The translations under genes and the position numbers were made by a program. The notes beneath the pieces were generated by a model. The model worked only from the letters and a program-made list of their open reading frames with translations. It did not search any database and was not told the DNA's origin. Below, one piece after another: positions 24,930 through 33,562 of a stretch of 64,000 nucleotides of DNA. This stretch comes from UBA935 sp031556725 (GTDB lineage Bacteria; Bacillota; Clostridia; Lachnospirales; Lachnospiraceae), in contig JAVBSL010000004.1 in NCBI GenBank assembly GCA_031556725.1, forward strand, positions 62,001 through 126,000, written 5' to 3'. Positions within the stretch are counted from its first letter, which is position 1; each line of letters opens with the position of its first letter.

Positions 24930-26057
24930 ATGAAATTTATTCATACCGGAGATTTACATATTGGGAAATCGGTCAACGGATTTTCCATGCTGGAGGATCA
25001 AAAGCATATATTGAATCAAATTATAGAAGCAGCCGTGTCTAATGGAGCAGACGGCTGCATTTTGGCTGGGGACATTTATGACCGGGCCATACCCACCGGC
25101 GAGGCGGTCAGTTTATTAGATGATTTTCTGACCCGACTGGCCAATGCCGGCATCAGAGTATTTCTGATTAGCGGTAATCATGATTCCCCTGAGCGAATCA
25201 ACTTTGGCGGGGAAATCTTTAAGAATCACAATGTTTTTGTAGCAGGGACCTATCAGGGTGTTTTACCTCAGGTTACAGTATCTGATGTTGATGGAGAAGT
25301 AACCTTTGTTATGATGCCCTTTGTGAAAGCCGGATATCTCAATGCCGCCACCAATAACGAGGCGGTGGAAAAGATGCTTAAGGACCTGCCGAAGATACAA
25401 TCGGACCGGCGGGTATTGCTGACCCATTACTTTGTAACCAACGGAGGTTGGGAGCCGGAGCTGTCAGAAAGTGAAACCACCATTCATGTGGGAGGACTGG
25501 ATAATGTGGAAGCCGGTTTATTTCAGGGGTTTGACTACGTGGCCTTAGGCCATATCCATAAAGCCCAGCAAATCACCCCATCGATTCGCTATGCGGGAGC
25601 ACCCTTAGCTTATTCTTTTGCCGAAGCCGGGCAGACGAAAAGTGTCTATCTGGTTACATTGGCGGAAAAAGGAGAGGTACAGGTAGAAAGTATTGCCCTT
25701 TCACCCCTCCATCCTATGCGAAAGATCAAAGGAAGCCTGGAGGAACTGCTGGCTGCCGGAGCAGTGCAAAGTGAAGACAGAAAAGATTACATTCAGGCTA
25801 TTCTTACCGACAGGGAGGAACTGATTGATCCCATCGGCTCCCTGCGTAGCGTATATGAGAATATTATGCAGATTGTTTTGGAAAAAAATCTGGTACGGGA
25901 AGAAACGGCGGACATAGAGCAACGGACGGTGGCGGCAGTAAGAAGTAAAAATATGTTGGATTTATTTAATGAATTTTATCGAATCGTTACGGATGAGGAA
26001 CTTGATGATGAGCGGCGAAAAGTTGCGGAAGAAATCGTAAAGGATATGGAGCCATGA
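24930..26057 (+). CDS. sbcD: Exonuclease SbcCD subunit D (Mre11-like nuclease)
   Basis: 375 residues from ATG 24930, which has GGAG 4-5 bases upstream; the longer open frame lies inside the PHP gene. Mn-dependent nuclease acting with SbcC on hairpins and blocked DNA ends. Calcineurin-like motifs: 'HTGDLHIGKS', 'LAGDIYDRAIP', 'LISGNHDSPER', 'LLTHYF' and 'LGHIHKAQ'. The last 4 bases overlap sbcC (ATGA), giving coupled translation of the two subunits. Confidence 0.95.
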   Translation: MKFIHTGDLHIGKSVNGFSMLEDQKHILNQIIEAAVSNGADGCILAGDIYDRAIPTGEAVSLLDDFLTRLANAGIRVFLISGNHDSPERINFGGEIFKNHNVFVAGTYQGVLPQVTVSDVDGEVTFVMMPFVKAGYLNAATNNEAVEKMLKDLPKIQSDRRVLLTHYFVTNGGWEPELSESETTIHVGGLDNVEAGLFQGFDYVALGHIHKAQQITPSIRYAGAPLAYSFAEAGQTKSVYLVTLAEKGEVQVESIALSPLHPMRKIKGSLEELLAAGAVQSEDRKDYIQAILTDREELIDPIGSLRSVYENIMQIVLEKNLVREETADIEQRTVAAVRSKNMLDLFNEFYRIVTDEELDDERRKVAEEIVKDMEP

Positions 26058-28672
26058 AACCTGAAAAACTGATTTTATGCGGTTGGGGACCATACAAAGA
26101 CAGGCAGGAAATTGATTTTTCCGGTTTGAAGAACCGTGGGCTTTTTTTGATTACCGGAGCCACCGGAGCCGGAAAAACGACGATTTTTGATGCCATTACT
26201 TATGCCCTTTACGGTATGATGAGTGGGGAAATGCGGGAAAAAAACTCAGTCAGAAGTGATTTCGCACATGCTGATACCCCAACTTATGCAGAACTTTTTT
26301 TGTCCCATGGGGGGCAGGAATATTATATAAAAAGAAATCCCGAATACCAGCGACCCAAGAAGAAAGGCAGCGGCGGTCAGGCCTTTACTAAGGAAAAAGA
26401 AAATGCCGTGCTGCATCAGGGTCAGACGATTCTGGCTTCCGGAGGCAGTGAGGTGACTCGGAAAATCCAGGAACTCTTAGGGCTTGACTACCGGCAGTTT
26501 AAGCAATTGTCGCTGATTGCCCAGGGAGAGTTTGCGAAGTTGTTGGTGGCTACTTCATCTGAAAAACTAAAAATATTCCGGGAAATATTTCAAACCGAAA
26601 AATATGAGCTGTTTTCTTCGGTGCTGCGCACTAAATCCAATGAGCTTTACCGGGAAGTGATGGAATACCGCCATAAGATGGCCGAGGACATTGCCCTTTT
26701 TACACCGGCAGCCGGAGATGAGCGGTGGCAGGAACTGACAGAGGACGGAAATTATCATTATGAGTCTATCTATAAATATTTGCATCAAATAGAGAAAGAA
26801 AAGAAACAATCCCAAAAGGAAGCGGACCCCCTGGCGGCTAAACTTGAGGAAGAGATCCTTGGGATTTCGCTGGCGATCAATGAAGCGGAGCGAGTGGCCC
26901 AGCTCTTTATAAGACAAGAGGAAGCAGTCCAACGTTTGGCAGAGCTTAAGGAGCAGCAGGCCGAAATCCAAAGTCTTAATCAGCTTTTAGTGCAGGTAAG
27001 GAAAGCAGCATTGCTGTTTCCCAAAGCAGAAGAAATCAAACGCAATCGGGAAATGGAAGTAAAACGGCGGGAAAAGACCAATCTTTTGACAGAGCAATTG
27101 CGAAGGACAGAGAAAGAAAAAGAGCAGCAAAAGGAATTGTTCCTGTGGCGGAAAGAAATCGAAGAAGGCTACCGCATGAAGCAGGAGGAAGCCCAGATTG
27201 AGTCGGAGATGATGGTGATTGACCGACAAAGTAAAAAAATTGAAGCAGTCAAGGAAGAACTGAATAAGACATATTTGCAGGCTGAAACAGTAGCCGAACA
27301 GGCAAAAGCGGCGTATGAGGAAGCTGATAAACAATACAAACGGGCGGCTGCGGGAATCCTGGCCAGTCAGCTGGAAAGCGGGATGCCCTGTCCGGTGTGT
27401 GGCTCCAGAGAACATCCGGACAAAGCAGTGGTGCGGAAAGAGGTACCGAAAGAAGAGGAAATTTCTGCATTGCGGCAGCAATATGAACAAAATAACCAGA
27501 TTTTTTTGGATGTTTTTGCCAGGATGACAACAGTAAAGGCGGAGTGGGAAGGGGTTCATAAACAGCAGGAAGAAAAAAGAACTCAGTCAGAAAAGAAAAA
27601 GGCGCAGCTGGCAATGCTTAGACCGGAACTGCTGCAGGTATTGGAACAATATTCCCTGGCGGAGTTTACCGGACGGATGGAGGAATATCAACGTCTGGAT
27701 ATCCTGATTGCCGAGCGGCAGGAGAGCTTACGGCAATTACAGGAGGAAGAAAACCAGCAGAAGAAACAAAACGATAAGCTCCAAAGGGAATACGAAGAAA
27801 CACTTTTGAAGGAAGGTTTTACAGATGCAGAAGATGTGGAAGGTTATCAACGGGATTCTGCTGAAATAGCTAAAATGCAGGATGAAATAACCACCTTTCA
27901 GACGCAGTATAGCCTGGCCACAGAGCAGTGCCGCCAATTGCAGGAGGAATGCGCAGGCGGGGAGATGATTGAAACAGCCGGCTGGAAGGAGCAGCTTCAG
28001 AAGCTTCAGACCGAAAAGGAAAGATTGAAAGAACAGCAAAACCTCGACCGGATGATGGCCGCAGAAGCATTCAAAATCCGCAAGTCCTTAAAGGAAAAGG
28101 ATGACTGTCAAAAGACCCTCAGCAGCCGTTACGGAATCCTTAAGGAACTGGAGAATGTGGTAAACGGCAATAATAAAAAGCGTATGGTTTTTGAGCAATA
28201 TGTCTTAGCCGAATATTTTGAAGAGATTCTGCGGGCTGCCAATATCCGGCTGCGGATGATGAGTGACGGACGCTATGAACTGCGCCGGGTGGCAGGGGTG
28301 ACCGATGGCCGCAGCAAGGACTATCTTGAGATGGAAGTACTGGATTATTATACCGGCAAATTCCGTTCCGTCAAAACCCTGTCCGGCGGAGAATCTTTTA
28401 AAACATCTCTGTCACTGGCTTTGGGAATGAGCGATGTGGTTCAGGCCTTCAGCGGCGGAATCCAGGTGGATGTATTGTTTATTGATGAAGGTTTTGGTGC
28501 TCTTGACAGTGAATCTCTGGATCAGGCCTGCAATACCCTTCAATCGCTGGTGGAAAAGGAGCGGCTGATCGGCATTATTTCTCATGTGCCGGAATTGGCG
28601 GAAAAAATAGAAAATCAAATACAGGTTACCAAAACAAACAGTGGTAGCACCGTGAAAGTTATGATACACTAA
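26054..28672 (+). CDS. sbcC: Exonuclease SbcCD subunit C (Rad50-like ATPase)
   Basis: 872 residues, on the short side for SbcC (about 1000). SMC-like ATPase: Walker A 'ITGATGAGKTTIFDAI' near the N-terminus, two long coiled coils, a zinc hook C446-P-V-C449, signature 'TLSGGESFKTSLSLAL' and Walker B 'VLFIDEGFGALDSES'. It joins SbcD to process DNA double-strand ends and palindrome hairpins. That is relevant here because a 372-bp palindrome lies in the same region (10708-11079). Start overlaps the sbcD stop. Confidence 0.95.
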   Translation: MKPEKLILCGWGPYKDRQEIDFSGLKNRGLFLITGATGAGKTTIFDAITYALYGMMSGEMREKNSVRSDFAHADTPTYAELFLSHGGQEYYIKRNPEYQRPKKKGSGGQAFTKEKENAVLHQGQTILASGGSEVTRKIQELLGLDYRQFKQLSLIAQGEFAKLLVATSSEKLKIFREIFQTEKYELFSSVLRTKSNELYREVMEYRHKMAEDIALFTPAAGDERWQELTEDGNYHYESIYKYLHQIEKEKKQSQKEADPLAAKLEEEILGISLAINEAERVAQLFIRQEEAVQRLAELKEQQAEIQSLNQLLVQVRKAALLFPKAEEIKRNREMEVKRREKTNLLTEQLRRTEKEKEQQKELFLWRKEIEEGYRMKQEEAQIESEMMVIDRQSKKIEAVKEELNKTYLQAETVAEQAKAAYEEADKQYKRAAAGILASQLESGMPCPVCGSREHPDKAVVRKEVPKEEEISALRQQYEQNNQIFLDVFARMTTVKAEWEGVHKQQEEKRTQSEKKKAQLAMLRPELLQVLEQYSLAEFTGRMEEYQRLDILIAERQESLRQLQEEENQQKKQNDKLQREYEETLLKEGFTDAEDVEGYQRDSAEIAKMQDEITTFQTQYSLATEQCRQLQEECAGGEMIETAGWKEQLQKLQTEKERLKEQQNLDRMMAAEAFKIRKSLKEKDDCQKTLSSRYGILKELENVVNGNNKKRMVFEQYVLAEYFEEILRAANIRLRMMSDGRYELRRVAGVTDGRSKDYLEMEVLDYYTGKFRSVKTLSGGESFKTSLSLALGMSDVVQAFSGGIQVDVLFIDEGFGALDSESLDQACNTLQSLVEKERLIGIISHVPELAEKIENQIQVTKTNSGSTVKVMIH

Positions 28673-28702
28673 GACAGCAGACTTTGAAAGGAGCATGGTT
28701 TT

Positions 28703-30106
28703 ATGAAATACGACGTGATAATAATCGGGGCAGGTCCCGGGGGCATTTTCTGTGCATATGAATTAAAAGATAAGAATAAGGACTTAAACATATTGATGAT
28801 TGAAAAGGGGCGCTCGATTGAGAAGCGGCAGTGTCCCAAGCGAACCACCAGACAGTGTATCGGGTGTAAACCCTGCTCCATTACCACGGGATTTGCGGGA
28901 GCGGGCGCATTTTCGGACGGCAAGCTGTCATTATCCCCGGATGTTGGGGGAAATCTGCCGGCTATTTTAGGCTATGATGAAACCCTTGGTCTGATTCGGG
29001 AATCGGATGAGATATACTTAAAGTTCGGAGCGGACACCAATGTATACGGGGTGGATAAGGAAGAAGAAATTCGGGACATCCGTAAAAAAGCAATTAACGC
29101 CAATTTAAAACTGGTAGAATGTCCCATCAGGCATTTGGGAACCGAAGAAGGCTATAAAATATACGGCAAACTGCAGCATCATCTGGAAGAAGTCGGTGTG
29201 ACCATTAAGTTTAATACCATGGTGGAACAGATTTTGCTGGAAGATGATCAGGCGGTGGGCGTGGTAACCGATAAAGGTGAAACATTCTATGCCGGTGAAA
29301 TCGTATCAGCGGTGGGCCGGGAAGGTGCCGACTGGTTTAAGGATAAATGTGAAGAAATCGGGATTGCCACCACTCCCGGAACAGTAGATGTGGGTGTCCG
29401 GGTGGAAGTCAGGGATGAAGTAATGCAGTTCCTCAACGAAAATCTCTACGAAGCCAAGTTGATCTATCATACCCCCACCTTTGACGACAAGGTCCGGACT
29501 TTTTGTACCAATCCTTCGGGGGAGGTGGCCACGGAATATTATGAAGGCGGCCTGGCAGTGGTCAACGGTCATGCCTATAAATCCGGCGAATATAAGACCA
29601 ACAATACTAATTTTGCCATATTGGTCAGCAAAAATTTTACCAAGCCTTTTAAGACACCGATCGAATACGGCAAGCAGATTGCACAATTATCCAACATGCT
29701 GTGCGGCGGCAGGATTCTGGTGCAGACCTTCGGTGATTTCCGCAGGGGCCGGAGAACTACGGAAGAGCGTCTTTGCCGGAACAATCTGATTCCCACCTTA
29801 AAGGATGCGGTACCCGGCGATTTATCGCTGGTATTTCCCCACAGGATTATGGTGGATATTGAAGAAATGTTACTGGCATTAGATAAAATAACACCCGGTA
29901 TTGCGGGTGATGAAACCCTCCTTTACGGCGTGGAAGTAAAATTCTACTCTAACCGGGTAGTCGTAGACAAAGATTTTGAGACCAGTATCAAGGGTCTGCG
30001 GGCAATCGGCGATGGTGCCGGTGTTACCCGTGGTTTACAGCAGGCATCGGCAAATGGTATCAGCGTAGCAAGAAGTATATTAAAGAAGATGGAAATAAAT
30101 GTATAG
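28703..30106 (+). CDS. FAD-dependent oxidoreductase, uncharacterised dehydrogenase type
   Basis: 467 residues. N-terminal dinucleotide fold 'DVIIIGAGPGGIFCAYEL', then a cysteine-rich 'CPKRTTRQCIGCKPC' and 'GFAGAGAFSDGKLSLSP', and a C-terminal FAD motif 'LRAIGDGAGVTRGLQQASA'. This matches the large clostridial family of NAD(P)/FAD-dependent dehydrogenases (COG2509 type) with no settled substrate. The four Cys in the early segment could bind a metal or Fe-S cluster. AAAGGAG precedes ATG 28703. The end overlaps the next gene by 8 bp. Confidence 0.88.
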   Translation: MKYDVIIIGAGPGGIFCAYELKDKNKDLNILMIEKGRSIEKRQCPKRTTRQCIGCKPCSITTGFAGAGAFSDGKLSLSPDVGGNLPAILGYDETLGLIRESDEIYLKFGADTNVYGVDKEEEIRDIRKKAINANLKLVECPIRHLGTEEGYKIYGKLQHHLEEVGVTIKFNTMVEQILLEDDQAVGVVTDKGETFYAGEIVSAVGREGADWFKDKCEEIGIATTPGTVDVGVRVEVRDEVMQFLNENLYEAKLIYHTPTFDDKVRTFCTNPSGEVATEYYEGGLAVVNGHAYKSGEYKTNNTNFAILVSKNFTKPFKTPIEYGKQIAQLSNMLCGGRILVQTFGDFRRGRRTTEERLCRNNLIPTLKDAVPGDLSLVFPHRIMVDIEEMLLALDKITPGIAGDETLLYGVEVKFYSNRVVVDKDFETSIKGLRAIGDGAGVTRGLQQASANGISVARSILKKMEINV

Positions 30107-31154
30107 AGAAAAAATGAAACGATTTTTAATAATAGCGGCCGTTCTGATGATGCTTCCGGTTTTGGCCGGCTGTAACGATAAATCATCGGATATGAAGGTG
30201 GTTTTGACCACTGGTTTTGCAAAAGACGAGATCTTTCGAATTGAGACCATGTCCTGCACTTTGCCTGAAGTATGGGTTTATCTGACTACGGCCCAAAATC
30301 AGTATGAAAGTGTATATAGCAGCCTGATATGGAAAACGGACTTAAACGGGGTGACTTTGGAGCAGAATGTCAAAGATACTGTATTGGCACAGATTGCGCA
30401 AATTAAAACCATGAATCTGCTTGGAGAAAAACATGGAATCACCCTGGAAAAGGATGAACTGGAAAAGGTCAGTGCAGCAGCAGCGACGTATTATACTTCC
30501 TTAAATGAAACCGAAAAGGAATGTATGGGAGTGACCCAGGCCACCATCGAAAAGCTTTATGCGGAATATGCCCTGGCAGATAAGGTCTATCGTTATATTA
30601 TCAAAGATATCAATCCCGAAATCAGTGATGATGAAGCCCGGACCATTACGGTGCAGCATATTCTGATTAAAACTTATGCTTTAGACGGTACCGGTAAAAA
30701 GATTGAATATTCCGAACAGGCTAAACGAGACGCTTATGAAGAAATCAGAGATATCTGGCAGCAGAGTAAAAGCGGTGAAGAGTTTGAAAAGCTGATTATG
30801 CTGTATAGTGAGGCCGATGAAGCGGTGTATTCCTTTGGTAAAGGTGACATGGAGGCGCCTTTTGAAAATGCGGCATTCCAATTGGAAACCGGAGAAATCA
30901 GTGATATTGTGGAAACCAGCTTCGGTTATCATATTATCAAATGTGTCAGTACCTTTAACCGGGAGGAGACCGATGCCAATAAGGTAAAGATCGTAGAGGA
31001 ACGGCGGGAAGAAGTGTTTGGGCAGGAATACAATGCATTTGTGGATTCTTTAACCAAGAACTTAAACGATATGCTTTGGGAGCAGGTAACCTTTATTCAC
31101 AACAGCGAAGTAAAAACCAAAGATTTCTTTGACGTTTACCGGCAATTTTTTTGA
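30099..31154 (+). CDS. PrsA-like peptidyl-prolyl isomerase lipoprotein
   Basis: 351 residues. Signal peptide 'MKRFLIIAAVLMMLPVLAGC' ends in a lipobox with C25, so the protein is tethered outside the membrane and helps secreted proteins fold. The PpiC rotamase domain (about 185-295) shows 'ITVQHILIKTYA', 'FGKGDMEAPFENAAF' and 'VETSFGYHIIKC'; flanking helical parts resemble SurA/PrsA chaperone arms. Start could be ATG 30099 (overlapping the previous stop) or ATG 30114, which gives a cleaner signal peptide; ribosome sites are weak for both. Confidence 0.85.
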   Translation: MYREKMKRFLIIAAVLMMLPVLAGCNDKSSDMKVVLTTGFAKDEIFRIETMSCTLPEVWVYLTTAQNQYESVYSSLIWKTDLNGVTLEQNVKDTVLAQIAQIKTMNLLGEKHGITLEKDELEKVSAAAATYYTSLNETEKECMGVTQATIEKLYAEYALADKVYRYIIKDINPEISDDEARTITVQHILIKTYALDGTGKKIEYSEQAKRDAYEEIRDIWQQSKSGEEFEKLIMLYSEADEAVYSFGKGDMEAPFENAAFQLETGEISDIVETSFGYHIIKCVSTFNREETDANKVKIVEERREEVFGQEYNAFVDSLTKNLNDMLWEQVTFIHNSEVKTKDFFDVYRQFF

Positions 31155-31306
31155 GTGGTGGGCGGCCGCTTCCTTTTTATTTTGCGACAGCCTTGGCTTC
31201 GATCAACTGTTTGGCTGAATGAACGTTTTGTACTCCAATAAATAATAATTTATAAAAAATTTAGAAATGTGCAAACCCGCGTGGTTACAGCGTTTTGAAG
31301 AAATTA

Positions 31307-31333
31307 TTAGCACTCATGACAAATGAGTGCTAA
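31307..31333. promoter_or_regulatory. CIRCE element (HrcA operator)
   Basis: TTAGCACTC, nine bases, then GAGTGCTAA: a perfect CIRCE inverted repeat, the binding site of the heat-shock repressor HrcA. It lies 83 bases before the htpG start. CIRCE usually controls groESL and dnaK; finding it before htpG places this Hsp90 in the HrcA regulon. Confidence 0.97.
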
Positions 31334-31340
31334 TTTGGTC

Positions 31341-31369
31341 TTGACTTTTCGGAGAGAGGGAATTACAAT
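31341..31369 (+). promoter_or_regulatory. Candidate htpG promoter next to CIRCE
   Basis: TTGACT (31341-31346) and TACAAT (31364-31369) with 17 bp between, starting 8 bases after CIRCE. An alternative pair, TTGTAC (31228-31233) and TATAAA (31251-31256), also 17 bp apart, would put CIRCE in the transcript leader. Either is compatible with HrcA control. Confidence 0.55.
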
Positions 31370-31415
31370 TCATTATAAATTAGGCAAAAATGAAACTAGA
31401 AAAGGAGTGATTATT

Positions 31416-33488
31416 GTGGCTAAAACAAACGGAAGTTTATCAATTAACAGTGAAAACATTTTTCCTATTATTAAAAAATGGCTTTATTCAGACCATGACA
31501 TTTTTTTCAGGGAACTGATTTCTAATGGTTGTGATGCCATTACCAAGCTGAAGAAGCTGGATATGATGGGGGAATATACTTTGCCGGAGGGTTACACGCC
31601 GAAGATTTCGGTAATGGTCAATCCGGAGAAGAAGACTTTGACTTTTACCGATAACGGTATCGGTATGACGGCTCATGAGGTAGAGGAATATATTAACCAG
31701 ATTGCCTTTTCCGGAGCTACGGATTTTATTGAAAAGTATAAGGATAAGACCAATGAAGATCAGATTATCGGTCATTTCGGACTGGGCTTTTATTCTGCTT
31801 TTATGGTTGCGGATGAAGTTCATATCGATTCCCTTTCATTCCAGGACGGAGCACAGGCTGTACACTGGGAATGTGACGGGGGTACCGAGTATGAGATGGA
31901 AGACGGAGATAAAGCGGAAGTAGGAACTACGATCACTTTATTTTTGAATGAAGATTGCCTGGAATTCTGTAACGAATATAAGGCCAAAGAAGTGATCGGT
32001 AAATACTGTTCCTTCATGCCTACCGAAATCTATCTTTCCAAGCAGGATACCACCGACACCCAGACGGTAACGGCTGAAGAAAAACTGGATACCGATACGG
32101 TAGTGGAAGAAATCAAACCGGAAAAAGAAGAGGATGTGCTTAAATATAAGATTATCAAACGTCCGGAGCTTTTAAATGATACCAATCCTTTGTGGATGAG
32201 ACATCCTAACGAATGTGAGAAGGAAGATTATCTGGAGTTTTACCGGAAGGTATTTCAGGACTACAAGGAGCCTTTGTTCTGGATTCATTTGAACATGGAT
32301 TATCCTTTTAACTTAAAAGGTATTTTGTATTTCCCCAAAATCAACATGGAATACGAATCCATTGAAGGGGTAATCAAGCTTTATAACAATCAGGTATTTA
32401 TTGCTGACAACATCAAAGAAGTTATTCCGGAATTCCTGTTATTGCTGAAGGGTGTGATCGACTGCCCCGACCTGCCGCTTAACGTATCCAGAAGTGCATT
32501 GCAGAATGACGGATTCGTGAAGAAAATATCCGATTATATCTCCAAAAAGGTGGCAGACAAGCTGTCCGGTATGTGCAAGACCGAAAAGGAAGAGTATGAG
32601 AAATACTGGGATGACATCAGTCCCTTTATCAAATTCGGCTGCTTAAAGGATGATAAATTCTGTGAGAAAATGAACGATTACATTTTGTTCAAGAATCTGG
32701 ATGGACAGTACCTGACCTTGCCGGAATGTCTGGAAGTAAATAAGACCGATCCCGATGAAGTAGGTGAGGATGGAGAAAAGGCGGAAGAAAAAGCTGATGT
32801 GGTGGAAGCGGAAGTAGTTGACGCTGAAGGAAATCCCGTTGATGAAGCAGAAGATGAAGATAACGAAGATAAAAAAGAAAAGATTATCTACTATGTAACC
32901 GATGAGCTTCAGCAGAGCCAGTACATCAACATGTTTAAATCGGCCAAGATGGAAGCGGTAATCCTGACCCACAATATCGACCAGCCTTTTGTGACTCAAT
33001 TAGAGTCCAAGAATGAAGGGGTTAAGTTCCAGCGTATCGATGCTGACCTGACTGATACCTTTAAAGCCAAAACTTCCAAAAAAGCAGAAAAAGAGATGGA
33101 AGAGCAGGCAGAAGAAATCTCTAAGATCATGAAGAAGGTTTTGAAAAAAGACCAGATTACCGTTAAAGTAGAGAAACTTAAGAACAAGAAGATTTCTTCC
33201 ATGATCACCCTGTCAGAAGAAAGCCGCCGGATGCAGGATATGATGAAGATGTACTCCATGCCGGGAATGGATATGGGTATGTTCGGTAAAGAGGGCGAAA
33301 CTCTGGTGCTGAATGTTAACCATCCGTTAGTACAGTATGTTCTGGATAATAAGAGCGGTGATAATGTTAATATGATCTGTGAGCAGCTTTATGATCTGGC
33401 AATGATTCAGCACGGTCCGTTAGATGCTGAAGCCATGAGCAAATTTGTGATCAGAAGCAACGACATTATGCTGCTTTTGACCAAATAA
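31416..33488 (+). CDS. htpG: Hsp90-family molecular chaperone HtpG
   Basis: 690 residues. ATP-dependent cytosolic chaperone. N-terminal GHKL ATPase: 'FRELISNGCDAITKL', 'TDNGIGMTAHEV', 'GHFGLGFYSAFMV'; middle domain 'RHPNECEKEDYLEFYRK' and 'LPLNVSRSALQND'; C-terminal dimer domain to the end. The GTG start at 31416 has AAAGGAG 8 bases upstream; the open frame further back runs through CIRCE and is not protein. Two acidic inserts stand out: one in the N/M linker ('TVVEEIKPEKEEDV') and a ~45-residue Glu/Asp-rich insert near residues 440-490. Such charged inserts are not part of E. coli HtpG and recall the charged linker of eukaryotic Hsp90. Confidence 0.96.
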   Translation: MAKTNGSLSINSENIFPIIKKWLYSDHDIFFRELISNGCDAITKLKKLDMMGEYTLPEGYTPKISVMVNPEKKTLTFTDNGIGMTAHEVEEYINQIAFSGATDFIEKYKDKTNEDQIIGHFGLGFYSAFMVADEVHIDSLSFQDGAQAVHWECDGGTEYEMEDGDKAEVGTTITLFLNEDCLEFCNEYKAKEVIGKYCSFMPTEIYLSKQDTTDTQTVTAEEKLDTDTVVEEIKPEKEEDVLKYKIIKRPELLNDTNPLWMRHPNECEKEDYLEFYRKVFQDYKEPLFWIHLNMDYPFNLKGILYFPKINMEYESIEGVIKLYNNQVFIADNIKEVIPEFLLLLKGVIDCPDLPLNVSRSALQNDGFVKKISDYISKKVADKLSGMCKTEKEEYEKYWDDISPFIKFGCLKDDKFCEKMNDYILFKNLDGQYLTLPECLEVNKTDPDEVGEDGEKAEEKADVVEAEVVDAEGNPVDEAEDEDNEDKKEKIIYYVTDELQQSQYINMFKSAKMEAVILTHNIDQPFVTQLESKNEGVKFQRIDADLTDTFKAKTSKKAEKEMEEQAEEISKIMKKVLKKDQITVKVEKLKNKKISSMITLSEESRRMQDMMKMYSMPGMDMGMFGKEGETLVLNVNHPLVQYVLDNKSGDNVNMICEQLYDLAMIQHGPLDAEAMSKFVIRSNDIMLLLTK

Positions 33489-33513
33489 AGTAAGCGGTAT
33501 TCTTTGTCAAAAC

Positions 33514-33562
33514 AAATGCCTTTGCATAATATAAGTTAAACATATTATGCAGAGGTATTTTT
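33514..33562 (+). terminator. htpG terminator hairpin that also buries the next gene's ribosome site
   Basis: Bases 33514-33532 pair with 33542-33560 over 19 positions (two G-T pairs) around a 9-base loop, and T5 (33558-33562) touches the ATG at 33563. AGAGG (33551-33555), the only ribosome site for that ATG, lies in the 3' arm. One element therefore ends the htpG transcript and, in any read-through RNA, hides the next start. Confidence 0.8.

Noticed and set aside
26987..27614. Overlapping minus-strand frames (190 and 121 codons) inside sbcC
   Set aside because: They mirror the coiled-coil codons of sbcC and give Phe/Leu-rich or Pro-rich sequence without motifs.
31155..31306. Possible small gene or structured RNA between the PpiC lipoprotein gene and CIRCE
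   Set aside because: No frame with a ribosome site and only weak short repeats (CAGCC/GGCTG); treated as promoter-containing spacer.
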